Source: Rurimicrobium sp040387755 (GTDB lineage Bacteria > Bacteroidota > Bacteroidia > Chitinophagales > Chitinophagaceae). Taken from it: DNA of 64,000 nt. This document shows positions 53,644-62,319 of this stretch, piece by piece. The position numbers and the translations under genes are program-made. Numbering within the stretch: position 1 is the stretch's first letter; each line of letters starts with the position of its first letter. The stretch is from positions 682,001-746,000 of the forward strand of contig JAZKDB010000001.1 in assembly GCA_040387755.1 (NCBI GenBank), written 5' to 3'. The notes below the pieces were generated by a model. The model had not been told where the DNA came from. It did no database searches and worked only from the letters and a program-made list of their open reading frames with translations.

Positions 53644-54113
53644 TGTCAAGAAAACACTCGTTTACATTGACATTATCGAATAATGTCACAGAAAAAGAAG
53701 GTATAAATTACCTAATAGAAAATTATACTGGATTTTTTAAAATTGATTTAGCAACTAAAAAAGAACTGCTTGATTTATTAAAAATTGATTATAGGTTTTT
53801 ACAAGCATTTGACCTTATTTATGTTCCTGAAATGGTTGGAAAAGCAGTTAATACAAATTTTCTCCAAACTTACCTTGAGGATATTATTTTGGTTGAATTA
53901 AAAACAACTAAAAAATACTTGCCTGAAAACCCTAAAGGTTTCTTTTTTGGAGCGACTGAAAATGAGTTTAATTTTGGCAAAATACTTGGAGATAGATTTA
54001 GATTTTGTTTTGTAAGTATGAACGAAAAAGGGTCATCATTTTCTTTACAAACAATAGAAGACTTAGAAATTCGAATAAAGAACAAGAGAATACAATATCA
54101 AATTAATTTATAG
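53643..54113 (+). CDS. Predicted PD-(D/E)XK-type nuclease coupled to XRE controller
   Basis: The 156-aa protein has a D80-x4-E85-x-K87 stretch in 'LEDIILVELKTTKKYLPENP', which has the pattern of a PD-(D/E)XK nuclease core (strand with E-x-K preceded by an acidic residue), then 'FFFGATENEFNFGKILGDRF' and 'FRFCFVSMNEKG', similar in layout to DUF3883-type domains ('ENE...GDxYxly'). It is translationally coupled to a controller-like HTH gene but no methyltransferase gene is nearby. Orphan restriction endonuclease or other defence/DNA-processing nuclease are the main options. The base composition is AT-rich compared with flanking genes. The identity is moderate. Confidence 0.6.
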   Translation: MSRKHSFTLTLSNNVTEKEGINYLIENYTGFFKIDLATKKELLDLLKIDYRFLQAFDLIYVPEMVGKAVNTNFLQTYLEDIILVELKTTKKYLPENPKGFFFGATENEFNFGKILGDRFRFCFVSMNEKGSSFSLQTIEDLEIRIKNKRIQYQINL

Positions 54114-54339
54114 GTAGGTCAATTTCAAAATTTGAATTTTTAAATTCATCAAGAATTTCTTTCTCTAAATATTTGAATTCATTTGTGAATTCTATTTTTT
54201 GATTAATATCAAAACAATAATAAAATTCATCTTGTTTGTAAATTAGCCAAGTAGAAGTTAGTATTCCATTTCTTTTTTCAAGTTGAAAACCTTGATATTC
54301 ACTAATTTTTAATTTTTCAATTACTTCATGAATTTTCAT
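54103..54339 (-). CDS. Hypothetical 78-aa protein in the AT-rich patch
   Basis: The small acidic protein ('MKIHEVIEKLKISEYQGFQL', 'DEFYYCFDINQKIEF') has an alpha/beta look and no known domain. Its 3' end overlaps the convergent nuclease gene by 11 bases. It begins 14 bases downstream of the stop of the truncated HTH gene on the same strand, so they may once have formed an operon. Confidence 0.5.
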   Translation of the reverse strand: MKIHEVIEKLKISEYQGFQLEKRNGILTSTWLIYKQDEFYYCFDINQKIEFTNEFKYLEKEILDEFKNSNFEIDLPIN

Positions 54340-54353
54340 CTTATGTAAAATTT

Positions 54354-54464
54354 TTAGGTATCAATGCCAATTTGTTCAGAAACAGATTTAAGGATTAAGC
54401 ATGCCTCTACTCTATGGTTTCTGAGATGCTCTCCAAATGATTTTGTCTTTTTGATTGTTGTCAT
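54354..54464 (-). pseudogene. Truncated XRE-type HTH gene
   Basis: A 36-codon minus-strand ORF, MTTIKKTKSFGEHLRNHRVE ACLILKSVSEQIGIDT in two parts, reads as the first two and a half helices of a classical XRE domain ('FGEHLRNHRVE..LILKSVSEQIGID', where intact homologues continue 'TS.LSKIERGER'). It stops immediately after the recognition helix begins. Beyond the stop the sequence does not resume the domain in any frame I tried. It is probably a remnant of a second regulator, often paired with a DNA methyltransferase in Bacteroidetes. Confidence 0.5.
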
Positions 54465-54792
54465 ATTGGTCAAAATATGTCCTAATTTAATAGTAATAAT
54501 TTTATGGACAAATAGAGTCCAATTTTTTAATGGATATTTCTTTGTGTTTTTAGTGAAGGAATTTTTTTTATTTGATATTTTTCACTTTGTCTTGTAATAG
54601 GATGTGAAAAAGTAGCGGTTCGATAAAGGTTACAAATAATGAAACGACAGTAATTCGTGCGTATAATTTAAACGTAAACCTGCATCCCCCCTCAAAATAC
54701 TCCCAAATCCAATCCCTCGGCGGGGAAATTTCCACGATTTTCAAAAAAATCTTAAGCTAGGCGCTTTCGTTTATTTGAAATCTGCCAAAATC
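54465..54792. other. Gene-free AT-rich stretch
   Basis: No gene or RNA was recognised. A 77-codon plus-strand frame at 54364-54597 is antisense to the truncated HTH gene and is very Phe/Ile/Val-rich; I do not regard it as coding. Confidence 0.4.
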
Positions 54793-55026
54793 AATCACAG
54801 AAGTGCCATTTCCAATTACGGAAATGCCATTTCCAATTGCAGAAGTGCCGTTTCCAATTACGGAAGTGCCATTTCCAATTACGGAAATGCCATTTCCAAT
54901 TGCAGAAGTGCCGTTTCCAATTACAGAAGTGCCATTTCCAATTACGGAAATGCCATTTCCAATAACAGAAGTGCCATTTCCAATCACAGAAACGACAAAG
55001 TCAATATTGGAAACGCCATTTCATCA
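54793..55026. repeat. 21-bp palindromic tandem repeat, about 11 units
   Basis: Eleven copies (the last two degenerate) of a 21-mer with consensus attacRgaaRtgccatttcca repeat without spacers. Many units contain the palindrome GGAAATG-C-CATTTCC or a one-base variant (G:T pairs). Units group in threes (attacggaaatg, attgcagaagtgccg, attacRgaagtg), a 63-bp higher-order period seen about three times. Because 21 is a multiple of 3, all frames that are open stay open, giving spurious heptapeptide-repeat ORFs on both strands. Confidence 0.85.
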
Positions 55027-55140
55027 TGCTTTTTTTTCTCTGTGCTATAAGGTCTCCACCAAGTATAGAACTTGCTCCCCGATTTATAGGGTAAGCTCCT
55101 GCCAGTTCAGAATTCCTTACTGCCACAAAAAATAGCTGCG

Positions 55141-56382
55141 CTAAAAATCCAGCACTTTTATCTCTACACGACGGTTGGCACTCTGCTCGTTAAAGTTTTT
55201 GGGGTTGGGGTAGAGCATCTGGCTTTTACTCCGTCCTATGGTAGACAGGCGACTGGCTTCTATCCCTTTCCGCAGCAGGTATTTGTACACCGTTTCGGCA
55301 CGCTCTTCAGACAATTGTTGTTCCAGATGAGGTGGCAGCCCGCTGGAGACACCATTGATATGACCTTCTATCTGTATCACCAGTTTTTTGTTGCGGCGCA
55401 TCAGATGGTACAGAGACACCAGAGAACTAATCGACTGAGGAACTATTTTGGCCGAATTCCCCTCAAACAATATCTGTCCCATCGGGTATTTTTTACCCTT
55501 CTTCAATTCGGGCAGCACAGTCCTCAGCTGTCTGTAGTCATTCTTTCCCTTCATAAACATCGTATTGATGCTTTCTGATGCCACAAAAGAACTATCGCTT
55601 GTAAAGCTGAGGCTATATTGCATATTCGGTATAATCTTGGTATCCAGGCTATACACACCGGCAGCATTACTGTTGGTTTTGCTCACCGTAGTTCCTTTGC
55701 CATCCAGCAGCACTACCTCGGCTTTTACAGTTCTACCCACATCATTGCTCACCACACCCTCTATCCGTATGTCCTGCACAATGCTGAAAGAGAGTCTATG
55801 GCCAAGCCCTTTGTCGTGTACATTATCCAACACCAGCAGATATTGTTCTCCCTTTTTTACAGGCAGGCTTTTAGAATATTGTTCGCCGGGTCCTTCTTCA
55901 TGAAAATCAAATTTGCTCTCCACAGACAATCCGGTAGCATTTCCCTGGCTTTTAAGGTTGCGGCTCAGGTTGCCCCGCACAGCTTTCAGCTTTTCTTCCC
56001 TGATGTTCCGGCAACTTGCTGTATCGGTATAAGGGAAAATCAAAAAATCATAATCATTATTGCTGTCAATGGCGGTGATGTCCATCGTCAAATCTCCATC
56101 CTGCTGTATATGCAATAGATACCAGGCTGAGTGGTGCTCCTGTTCAAACGCGGTTTTACTGTATTTACTCCGCGCCCTGATTTCCTGCAGCAGTCCAAAT
56201 CCCTCAGGCGCTTGTGTAGGCCCATAGCTCAGTATCTCGCGTACAACAAGAGGAAGGGCTGTAGCGCAATCGCAGGAACCGGGCGAGCCTTCAGCATTTG
56301 CCTGTGCAACACTGTTGGCCAAGGGATAAAAAGACAAGAACATTGTCGTCAGGCAGCATAAGAGGATGCGGTATTGATGCAT
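55141..56382 (-). CDS. OmpA-family protein with OmpA C-terminal domain
   Basis: A signal peptide (MHQYRILLCCLTTMFLSFYP and 'LANSVAQA') leads into a beta-rich N-terminal part with a carboxypeptidase-regulatory-like domain ('VVLLDGKGTTVSKTNSNAAG'). The C-terminal 110 residues are the peptidoglycan-binding OmpA domain ('ILFEGNSAKIVPQSISSLVS', 'LVIQIEGHINGVSSG', 'LSEERAETVYKYLLRKGI', 'NRRVEIKVLDF'). It should tie the outer membrane to the cell wall. It lies downstream of the hypothetical TPR-like gene. Confidence 0.92.
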   Translation of the reverse strand: MHQYRILLCCLTTMFLSFYPLANSVAQANAEGSPGSCDCATALPLVVREILSYGPTQAPEGFGLLQEIRARSKYSKTAFEQEHHSAWYLLHIQQDGDLTMDITAIDSNNDYDFLIFPYTDTASCRNIREEKLKAVRGNLSRNLKSQGNATGLSVESKFDFHEEGPGEQYSKSLPVKKGEQYLLVLDNVHDKGLGHRLSFSIVQDIRIEGVVSNDVGRTVKAEVVLLDGKGTTVSKTNSNAAGVYSLDTKIIPNMQYSLSFTSDSSFVASESINTMFMKGKNDYRQLRTVLPELKKGKKYPMGQILFEGNSAKIVPQSISSLVSLYHLMRRNKKLVIQIEGHINGVSSGLPPHLEQQLSEERAETVYKYLLRKGIEASRLSTIGRSKSQMLYPNPKNFNEQSANRRVEIKVLDF

Positions 56383-56424
56383 AAATGTCTATCGGAGATT
56401 AAACATGAGGAAAATGAAAGCGGA

Positions 56425-57516
56425 TTATTTTTTTTGATACGGATACACCTCCCGTTGTTTCCACTGCTCATATTCATCAGCATTGCTTGCCTCCAGATAG
56501 CCAATCAGGCTGGATTCAAGGTTGTACTTAGAGCCTCTGTTTCCCTTTTTCTGTGCTATCATATAATCTTGCTTTGTCCGCATTTCGTCCAGCGTACACA
56601 ATCCTATTTTGGCACGGTGGGCATTTATCTGTGCTTCTACATCAGGACTCAGATACTGACTGCTGTATTGGCCTTCGAAATGTGCATAGAAAACACTCAG
56701 CGGCATCAGCAGGCTTTCGCCCGGTACCCAGGGCAACATAAAAACACTATCCCCTTTGCTAAACATCATGGCCACAAAAGCCGGACTGATATCATAAGTA
56801 ATCAATGCCGACAATAACATTGTATCGAAATAGTGTGAAGGTCCTTTGCCCATAAATCCACCTTTATGATGCCCTATTAATTCTGTAAATGAGGGTCCTC
56901 CAAAATGATTGCCAATAATATCTTCATTGGGAATGCCTCCATATTTGTCAAACAGCTTACGCAAAGTCCGGGCATTGGCAGCATCAACAGCATAAACGGT
57001 ATCGGTCATATAATTTCCAGATGGCCTGGATGCCCCTTCATGTTTCCGGATTTCCTGATCGGTGTACATCATTTCTGCCGTCTGGATATTGATTTCGTGC
57101 TCCAGTTTCCAGAGCTGGTTGGGGTATTTACGTAAGATTTTATGAATAAAAACAGAATCATCCCCCTTATAATACCGGTACAGATTATCTTCCATTTGCG
57201 GGCTAAAGCCTCGGCTCATCAGCTTGCGCAGATATAAATCGGCATCCTGTAATTGATGCAAATCCATCGTGCATTTAAATGCATTGAGCAGGTCTATACT
57301 GAAAGGTTTGTTGGGATTAACAGCAAAAGCATCGGTATAATATTTCTGTGCAAGCTCAATATTGCCTGCACAAATGGCCAGTTCAGCTTTGTTGGTTTGG
57401 GCATAATACTCAAAAGCCCGTTCTTTTTGCTCAATAGTGGTTACTCTTTGTCCAAAAGATAAAGGAACAGCGCACAGTAAGGAAAGCAAGGTCAGCGCAG
57501 ATTGAAAGGTTTTCAT
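56425..57516 (-). CDS. Secreted hypothetical protein, TPR-like N-terminus, DUF6624-like
   Basis: The start at 57516 (MKTFQSALTLLSLLCAVPLS) gives a signal peptide; an alternative ATG is 9 bases upstream. Residues 25-115 look like TPR helices ('FEYYAQTNKAELAICAGNIE', 'AQKYYTDAFAVNPNKPFSID'). The C-terminal half ('LRKLFDKYGGIPNEDIIGNH', 'FDTMLLSALITYDISPAFVA') recalls DUF6624-type regions. Function unknown. It is probably cotranscribed with the OmpA gene 42 bases downstream. Confidence 0.65.
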   Translation of the reverse strand: MKTFQSALTLLSLLCAVPLSFGQRVTTIEQKERAFEYYAQTNKAELAICAGNIELAQKYYTDAFAVNPNKPFSIDLLNAFKCTMDLHQLQDADLYLRKLMSRGFSPQMEDNLYRYYKGDDSVFIHKILRKYPNQLWKLEHEINIQTAEMMYTDQEIRKHEGASRPSGNYMTDTVYAVDAANARTLRKLFDKYGGIPNEDIIGNHFGGPSFTELIGHHKGGFMGKGPSHYFDTMLLSALITYDISPAFVAMMFSKGDSVFMLPWVPGESLLMPLSVFYAHFEGQYSSQYLSPDVEAQINAHRAKIGLCTLDEMRTKQDYMIAQKKGNRGSKYNLESSLIGYLEASNADEYEQWKQREVYPYQKK

Positions 57517-57589
57517 AGATAACATAATTAAAAGCTATAGCCGCTAACAATAAGGGTCTATATACGATTAAGAGTGTCAATATATAAAA

Positions 57590-58945
57590 CTATTTCAATA
57601 AATCTTCGATTTGTTTCTCGTTCTTCAGGATTTGCCTGCGCAGGGGCGAGAAAATCCAATTGTTTTTGAGACGGGATAATCGGTCGGGGGCAGCGATAAA
57701 AAACAAACTTTTGAGCCAGTGCAAGGCTACATACTGATGGAAGATTTGCGAGAGCTGTACATATATAATCTGCACACTGTTGTCTGCTTCGTCCAGTATT
57801 TTTTCCAGTTCTCCGGGGTCTGTCAGCGAACTAATCACCAACACCGTTCCTTTTTTTACAGGAAAATAATCCCTTGTACTCAGGTTGCGCTGCCATTCGC
57901 TGTTGCTGATAATGCGTTCCGCACGTTCTTCATCACTCAGTTGCTCCGCCAGATGAAATTCCTGATCCGGGATGTATTTGATTTGCCATTCTTTCTGCTG
58001 CAGCGCCTTGTACACACTCCATACATTGGTTTTGTAAAAGTTGAGCATTTCGGCAAAGTACTCACTGCCTATTAAAGATGTATTGATAGAAGAATAAAAG
58101 CTGGCATAAAAATTAAGGTGCGAAGCATAAGGCTCCATGCGCTCGGGTATGCGTACCACGAGGTCTCTGTTTTTGGCATAGACCTTCCATACAATACGGC
58201 GTACATCATCCCCCGATTCAAAATCCTTGTAATGCAGTAAATCACCCTCCACCTTGCGCAATTGCTCTATGCGGATATCCATTGTATTCGTTTGCCTGGG
58301 CGAAACATCTGCAATAGTTTCGGGCATATGGTCCGGCGCCTGATAAAAAGTACCTCCTACATCCTGGCGTACAGGCAGAGAAATGAGCTGAAATAAATCT
58401 TCGAAAAAAAGAATGCCACCACGAATCTGATACTCTTTAATGTCCGGCAATTCAATTCTGCTCTTGCCCACAATAGCATCGCGCAGCAACGAATTCTTTT
58501 TTAGTCTGGCCGAAAGCAATCCGAATTTATCGGTCAGTTGGCCATCGTCATAATACAATCTGGCTTTGACAAAGCCCAGTACAGGACGAATAACATAGGG
58601 TAGTCCTGCTTCCAGAAATTGTCGTTTTCTGTCTCCTTTTTCTTCGGTATAAAAATGAACCTGTAAGGCGCTTTTTTTGTTTTTGCGCAACCACAAAAAA
58701 TAAAAATAACTGGCCACCGTGCTGAGCAGAGAAATCAAAATCAGCCCCAGCACCAGCCAGGCTACAAAGGCAGCCATCAGGTTTACAAAAGGCAATTGCG
58801 CATCCGTAGCATTTTCTTTGTTGATGGGTTGGTAAAGGATTGTGTAAGCAATCCAGGCGATGAGTACAAAAAATACGCTGTTCCATGTGAAGGGTATCCA
58901 CTGAAACAAACTACGGATTTTCGTTTTCCATGATTTCTTATTCAT
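57590..58945 (-). CDS. DUF58 membrane protein
   Basis: Two transmembrane helices ('WNSVFFVLIAWIAYTILYQP', 'FVAWLVLGLILISLLSTVAS') are followed by a long soluble region with the DUF58 core 'YESGDDVRRIVWKVYAKNRD' in essence ('FESGDDVRRIVWK', 'DLVVRIPERMEP'). DUF58 proteins usually accompany MoxR ATPases and VWA proteins; none is seen here. The in-frame TTG at 58960 is less likely than ATG 58945, because a CATTTTTG box overlaps the TTG. Confidence 0.88.
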   Translation of the reverse strand: MNKKSWKTKIRSLFQWIPFTWNSVFFVLIAWIAYTILYQPINKENATDAQLPFVNLMAAFVAWLVLGLILISLLSTVASYFYFLWLRKNKKSALQVHFYTEEKGDRKRQFLEAGLPYVIRPVLGFVKARLYYDDGQLTDKFGLLSARLKKNSLLRDAIVGKSRIELPDIKEYQIRGGILFFEDLFQLISLPVRQDVGGTFYQAPDHMPETIADVSPRQTNTMDIRIEQLRKVEGDLLHYKDFESGDDVRRIVWKVYAKNRDLVVRIPERMEPYASHLNFYASFYSSINTSLIGSEYFAEMLNFYKTNVWSVYKALQQKEWQIKYIPDQEFHLAEQLSDEERAERIISNSEWQRNLSTRDYFPVKKGTVLVISSLTDPGELEKILDEADNSVQIIYVQLSQIFHQYVALHWLKSLFFIAAPDRLSRLKNNWIFSPLRRQILKNEKQIEDLLK

Positions 58946-59020
58946 CTGTGATGCAGCCAAAAATGATTGTCTACAATATTACAAAGTTTCGTCCCGGCTT
59001 TTGTTAGCTTTTTGACAAAA

Positions 59021-59317
59021 TTAAAAACGGGGATAAATCATCAATCGCACAGAGACTGTATAATCTACTGCGCCACCCAATCCCAGTCCGTCATATTCTT
59101 TAGGGTCAAAATGGGTAGACTGTGTCAGCGCATTAATCTGTATATCCGACACCACATATTCATCACCATACAGCAGGATAATGCCATCCACAGATATCGT
59201 GCTTTCTTCGCCTCCGGCAATATGTTCCAATATTTTGGTTTCGCCGGTTATGGCTATTAAGTCGTTGCTGTCCTGGTCTACAAAAGAGAATAATGCCGCA
59301 GTAGGTAAGTTGGTCAT
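59021..59317 (-). CDS. Hypothetical 98-aa protein
   Basis: A short beta-rich protein without signal peptide ('LFSFVDQDSNDLIAITGETK', 'DGIILLYGDEYVVSDIQINA'). I recognise no domain. It stands between nth and the DUF58 gene on the minus strand. Confidence 0.55.
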   Translation of the reverse strand: MTNLPTAALFSFVDQDSNDLIAITGETKILEHIAGGEESTISVDGIILLYGDEYVVSDIQINALTQSTHFDPKEYDGLGLGGAVDYTVSVRLMIYPRF

Positions 59318-59370
59318 AATAGATAATAATTAAAGTGCAAGATAGCTTGCTAAATGCAGGAAAGAAGAGC

Positions 59371-60018
59371 TTATGCTGTTTTTACATTCTTTTCATAATA
59401 CTTGCAGGCCTCAGTAATCTTACATTCGGCACATTTAGGGTTTCGGGCCACACAAATATATCGGCCATGCAGGATGAGCCAATGATGCGCAATATGTACC
59501 AAATCTTTGGGTATGTTTTTGATTAATTGCAGTTCGGCCTGTAGTGGAGTTTTGGCATTAGTGGTTAACCCTATTCTCGCCGACACCCTGAATACATGCG
59601 TGTCTACTGCCATGTTGGGTTGCTCATCAATTACCGAGGTGATGACATTCGCCGTCTTTCGGCCCACACCCGGCAATTGTACCAATTCGTTGACTGTATG
59701 CGGTACTTCACCATCAAATTTTTCCATCAGCATCTGCGCCATCCCTATCAGATGTTTGGTCTTATTGTTGGGGTAACTAATACTGCGGATGATGGGAAAT
59801 AAATCATCAAATTCGGCCTTCGCCAGACTTGGAGCATCGGGGTAGCGGGCAAAAATATTGGGTGTAGTCATATTTACCCGTTTGTCGGTACACTGTGCCG
59901 ACAGGATAACCGCTACTAAAAGCTGAAAGGAATTGTCGTACAACAATTCCGTTTCTGCATCAGGTACATTTTCCTGAAACCAATTTAAGATATAATCGTA
60001 ACGCTGTTTTTTTGTCAT
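59371..60018 (-). CDS. nth: Endonuclease III
   Basis: This bifunctional glycosylase/AP-lyase removes oxidised pyrimidines. The HhH motif 'LPGVGRKTANVITSVI' contains the catalytic Lys, and 'AVDTHVFRVSARIG' the catalytic Asp. The C-terminal [4Fe-4S] loop CVARNPKCAECKITEAC has the C-x6-C-x2-C-x5-C spacing. Length 215 aa is normal. The start overlaps the msrB stop by 4 bases, so both repair genes are coupled. Confidence 0.97.
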   Translation of the reverse strand: MTKKQRYDYILNWFQENVPDAETELLYDNSFQLLVAVILSAQCTDKRVNMTTPNIFARYPDAPSLAKAEFDDLFPIIRSISYPNNKTKHLIGMAQMLMEKFDGEVPHTVNELVQLPGVGRKTANVITSVIDEQPNMAVDTHVFRVSARIGLTTNAKTPLQAELQLIKNIPKDLVHIAHHWLILHGRYICVARNPKCAECKITEACKYYEKNVKTA

Positions 60019-60560
60019 TGGGCATTAGGGTCGTCGGGTACAAAATCAAGTACGGCACAGTTCATACAAAAGCGTTTGTAAGTAGGAGCAGGGCCATCGT
60101 CAAATATATGTCCGAGGTGAGAATCGCAACGCCCGCAAAGGACTTCTTCGCGATTCATTCCGTAAGAATTATCGGTCTGATAGCGCACTGCATCAGGTTT
60201 TAAGGATTCATAAAAACTTGGCCAACCACATCCACTGGCAAATTTGGCACCGGAGCGGAATAAGGGATTACCACATACGGCGCAGTAATAAGTGCCTTTG
60301 GCATCGGTTTTATAATATTTGCCAGAGAAGGCATATTCAGTGCCTTTGTTGCGGGCAATTTCGTACACTTCTTTGCTGAGTATTTTTTTCCATTCCTCGT
60401 TAGATACATTCAGTTTTTTGCTGTCGGTACGGGAATAATAAGGATTGTTGCTGTTCATTTTAATGTCTTTTTTTTGTGCGTTACTGCATTGGCTGAAACT
60501 AAGGAGTATAAAACAGCTAAGGGCTATTCTGCTTACTAACTGAAGGAAGTTCTTTTTCAT
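60015..60560 (-). CDS. msrB: Peptide-methionine (R)-S-oxide reductase, exported
   Basis: MsrB reduces methionine-R-sulfoxide in proteins. The catalytic Cys165 lies in 'YKRFCMNCAVLDFVP' (RxCxN motif), and two zinc-binding pairs are in 'YYCAVCGNPLF' and 'LCGRCDSHLGHIFDDGP'. An N-terminal signal peptide with 'LLSFSQCSNAQ' suggests a lipoprotein facing the periplasm. Its 3' end overlaps nth by 4 bases. Confidence 0.96.
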   Translation of the reverse strand: MKKNFLQLVSRIALSCFILLSFSQCSNAQKKDIKMNSNNPYYSRTDSKKLNVSNEEWKKILSKEVYEIARNKGTEYAFSGKYYKTDAKGTYYCAVCGNPLFRSGAKFASGCGWPSFYESLKPDAVRYQTDNSYGMNREEVLCGRCDSHLGHIFDDGPAPTYKRFCMNCAVLDFVPDDPNAQ

Positions 60561-60665
60561 AAAAATGTATTTTATCGGATGGTTCTGTCCTTAGTTACGA
60601 ATCCTTGTTTGACCTGGTTTTGTAATGAAATGTGAATACCATAGCCAACATTAACCATTCATCAT

Positions 60666-62096
60666 CTAGCATTCCGGCAGGCTAATCGGGATATTCGTCG
60701 CCAAACCACCTTCGGCAGTTTCTTTGTATTTGTAATTCATATCCAAAGCGGTTTCCCACATGGTATTGACTACAGCATCCAGAGAAACGCGTGCATTATC
60801 CGGATTGCTTTGCAGGGCCAGTTGTGATGCCGTAATGGCTTTAATCGCCCCCATTGTATTACGCTCGATGCAAGGCACCTGTACCAATCCGCCAATCGGG
60901 TCGCAGGTCAGGCCCAGATGATGTTCCATAGCTATTTCTGCGGCCATCAAGCATTGCTTTACTGTTCCGCCCAAAACAGAGGTCAATCCGGCAGCTGCCA
61001 TTGCTGAAGACACACCGATTTCGGCCTGGCATCCGCCCATTGCTGCAGATATGGTGGCACCTTTTTTGAAAATACTGCCCACCTCAGATGCGGTAAGCAT
61101 GTATTGTAAAATTTTATCCTCATCGTAGCCGTCGCAAAAAGCCACAAAATATTGTAGTACCGCAGGGATTACTCCTGCAGCACCATTGGTAGGAGCTGTA
61201 ACCACACGACTGAAAGCTGCATTTTCTTCATTTACTGCCAGAGCAAAACAACTCACCCAATCCAGTGTATATTGAAATCCAGAGCCACCTTCACGGATTC
61301 GGTCGATCCATTCTTTGTAATTATTGTAAGTGCGACCTTGTAACAATCGTTTGTTTAAAGCTGCCGCACGGCGGGTTACATGCAATCCTCCCGGCAGCTC
61401 GCCGCCTATATGACAACCACGGAAGGTGCAATCGCGCATGGTTTCCCATATTTTGATAACACCAGTTTTGGTTTCGGCTTCACTGCGCCAGGCATTCTCA
61501 TTTTCCATCACTATTTCGGCAATGCTCAAGCCGGACTTGATGCACCAATGCAATAAATCAGCAGATTTCTCGATAGGGAAGGGTAGTTCACTGTTGAAAT
61601 TGCCCGAATTGTCTTCACCTTCTTTTACCACAAAGCCGCCACCGATAGAATAATAAGTCTCTGCTATTTCCTGACCATTCTCCAATCCACACAAAAAGGT
61701 GAGTGCGTTGGGGTGAAAAGGCAGGCTTTCTGTCATCAGAAATTCTACACTGACATTGTCAGGGATAAAAGGAACGACTTTTTTACCTCCCAGATTTATT
61801 TTGCCTTCTGTACTGATTTGATGGATGCGTGGCGTGATTTCATTGACATCAAAAGTAACAGGGTCTTCACCACAAAGGCCTAGAATAACGGCAATGTCGG
61901 TGCCATGGCCCTTGCCTGTTTTGGCTAGAGAGCCGTACAATAATACTTTGGCAGAAATCACTTTTTCCAGCCCGAATTGCTGGTCAATACTACTCAAAAA
62001 ACGTAAAGCTGCACGCCAGGGGCCGAGCGTATGTGAACTGCTGGGGCCAATGCCAATTTTAAAAATATCGAATACCGAAATGCTTTCTTTACTCAC
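60666..62096 (-). CDS. sdaA: L-serine ammonia-lyase, single-chain iron-sulfur type
   Basis: The enzyme deaminates L-serine to pyruvate. The N-terminal beta subunit domain shows 'FKIGIGPSSSHTLGPWRAAL', and the C-terminal alpha domain 'APTNGAAGVIPAVLQYFVAF', 'GGCQAEIGVSSAMAAAGL' and 'TCDPIGGLVQVPCIERNTMG', which carry the cysteines of the [4Fe-4S] cluster. Fused to 476 aa, the usual one-polypeptide form. It starts at GTG (62096). The 223 bases to the TetR gene contain its leader and one divergent promoter. Confidence 0.95.
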   Translation of the reverse strand: MSKESISVFDIFKIGIGPSSSHTLGPWRAALRFLSSIDQQFGLEKVISAKVLLYGSLAKTGKGHGTDIAVILGLCGEDPVTFDVNEITPRIHQISTEGKINLGGKKVVPFIPDNVSVEFLMTESLPFHPNALTFLCGLENGQEIAETYYSIGGGFVVKEGEDNSGNFNSELPFPIEKSADLLHWCIKSGLSIAEIVMENENAWRSEAETKTGVIKIWETMRDCTFRGCHIGGELPGGLHVTRRAAALNKRLLQGRTYNNYKEWIDRIREGGSGFQYTLDWVSCFALAVNEENAAFSRVVTAPTNGAAGVIPAVLQYFVAFCDGYDEDKILQYMLTASEVGSIFKKGATISAAMGGCQAEIGVSSAMAAAGLTSVLGGTVKQCLMAAEIAMEHHLGLTCDPIGGLVQVPCIERNTMGAIKAITASQLALQSNPDNARVSLDAVVNTMWETALDMNYKYKETAEGGLATNIPISLPEC

Positions 62097-62307
62097 TGTA
62101 TATAATGGTTGCTAGTATGAATGGTTGAAAATGTATTGCAAGATAAATCAAAGATGCAGTTCAAATCATTTTACCCACAAATAATTATCAAAGTGTTGCA
62201 GATTGGGAGCCGCAGGTAGTTTTGGCAGGGAAAAATCTATTTGTTATAGAAAAGCGAAAAGAGGAATAAAAATACACAGGAAACGTTTTTCGTGTAAAAT
62301 GTTTCCA

Positions 62308-62315
62308 TAGTTTTG
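62308..62315 (+). promoter_or_regulatory. -7 box TAGTTTTG of the TetR gene
   Basis: An exact TAnnTTTG match, 4 bases before GTG 62320 and 7 before ATG 62323, so the leader is at most a few bases. Confidence 0.55.
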
Positions 62316-62319
62316 CGTC

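Noticed and set aside
54364..54597. Plus-strand 77-aa hydrophobic ORF
   Set aside because: It is antisense to the truncated HTH gene and looks like AT-rich noise (runs of Phe, Val, Ile).
54793..55026. CRISPR-like array
   Set aside because: The 21-bp units are contiguous with no unique spacers, and no cas gene is in the window.
54757..55135. Three ORFs encoding heptapeptide repeats across the minisatellite
   Set aside because: They exist only because the unit length is divisible by 3; frames on both strands are open, and there is no promoter or recognisable start region.
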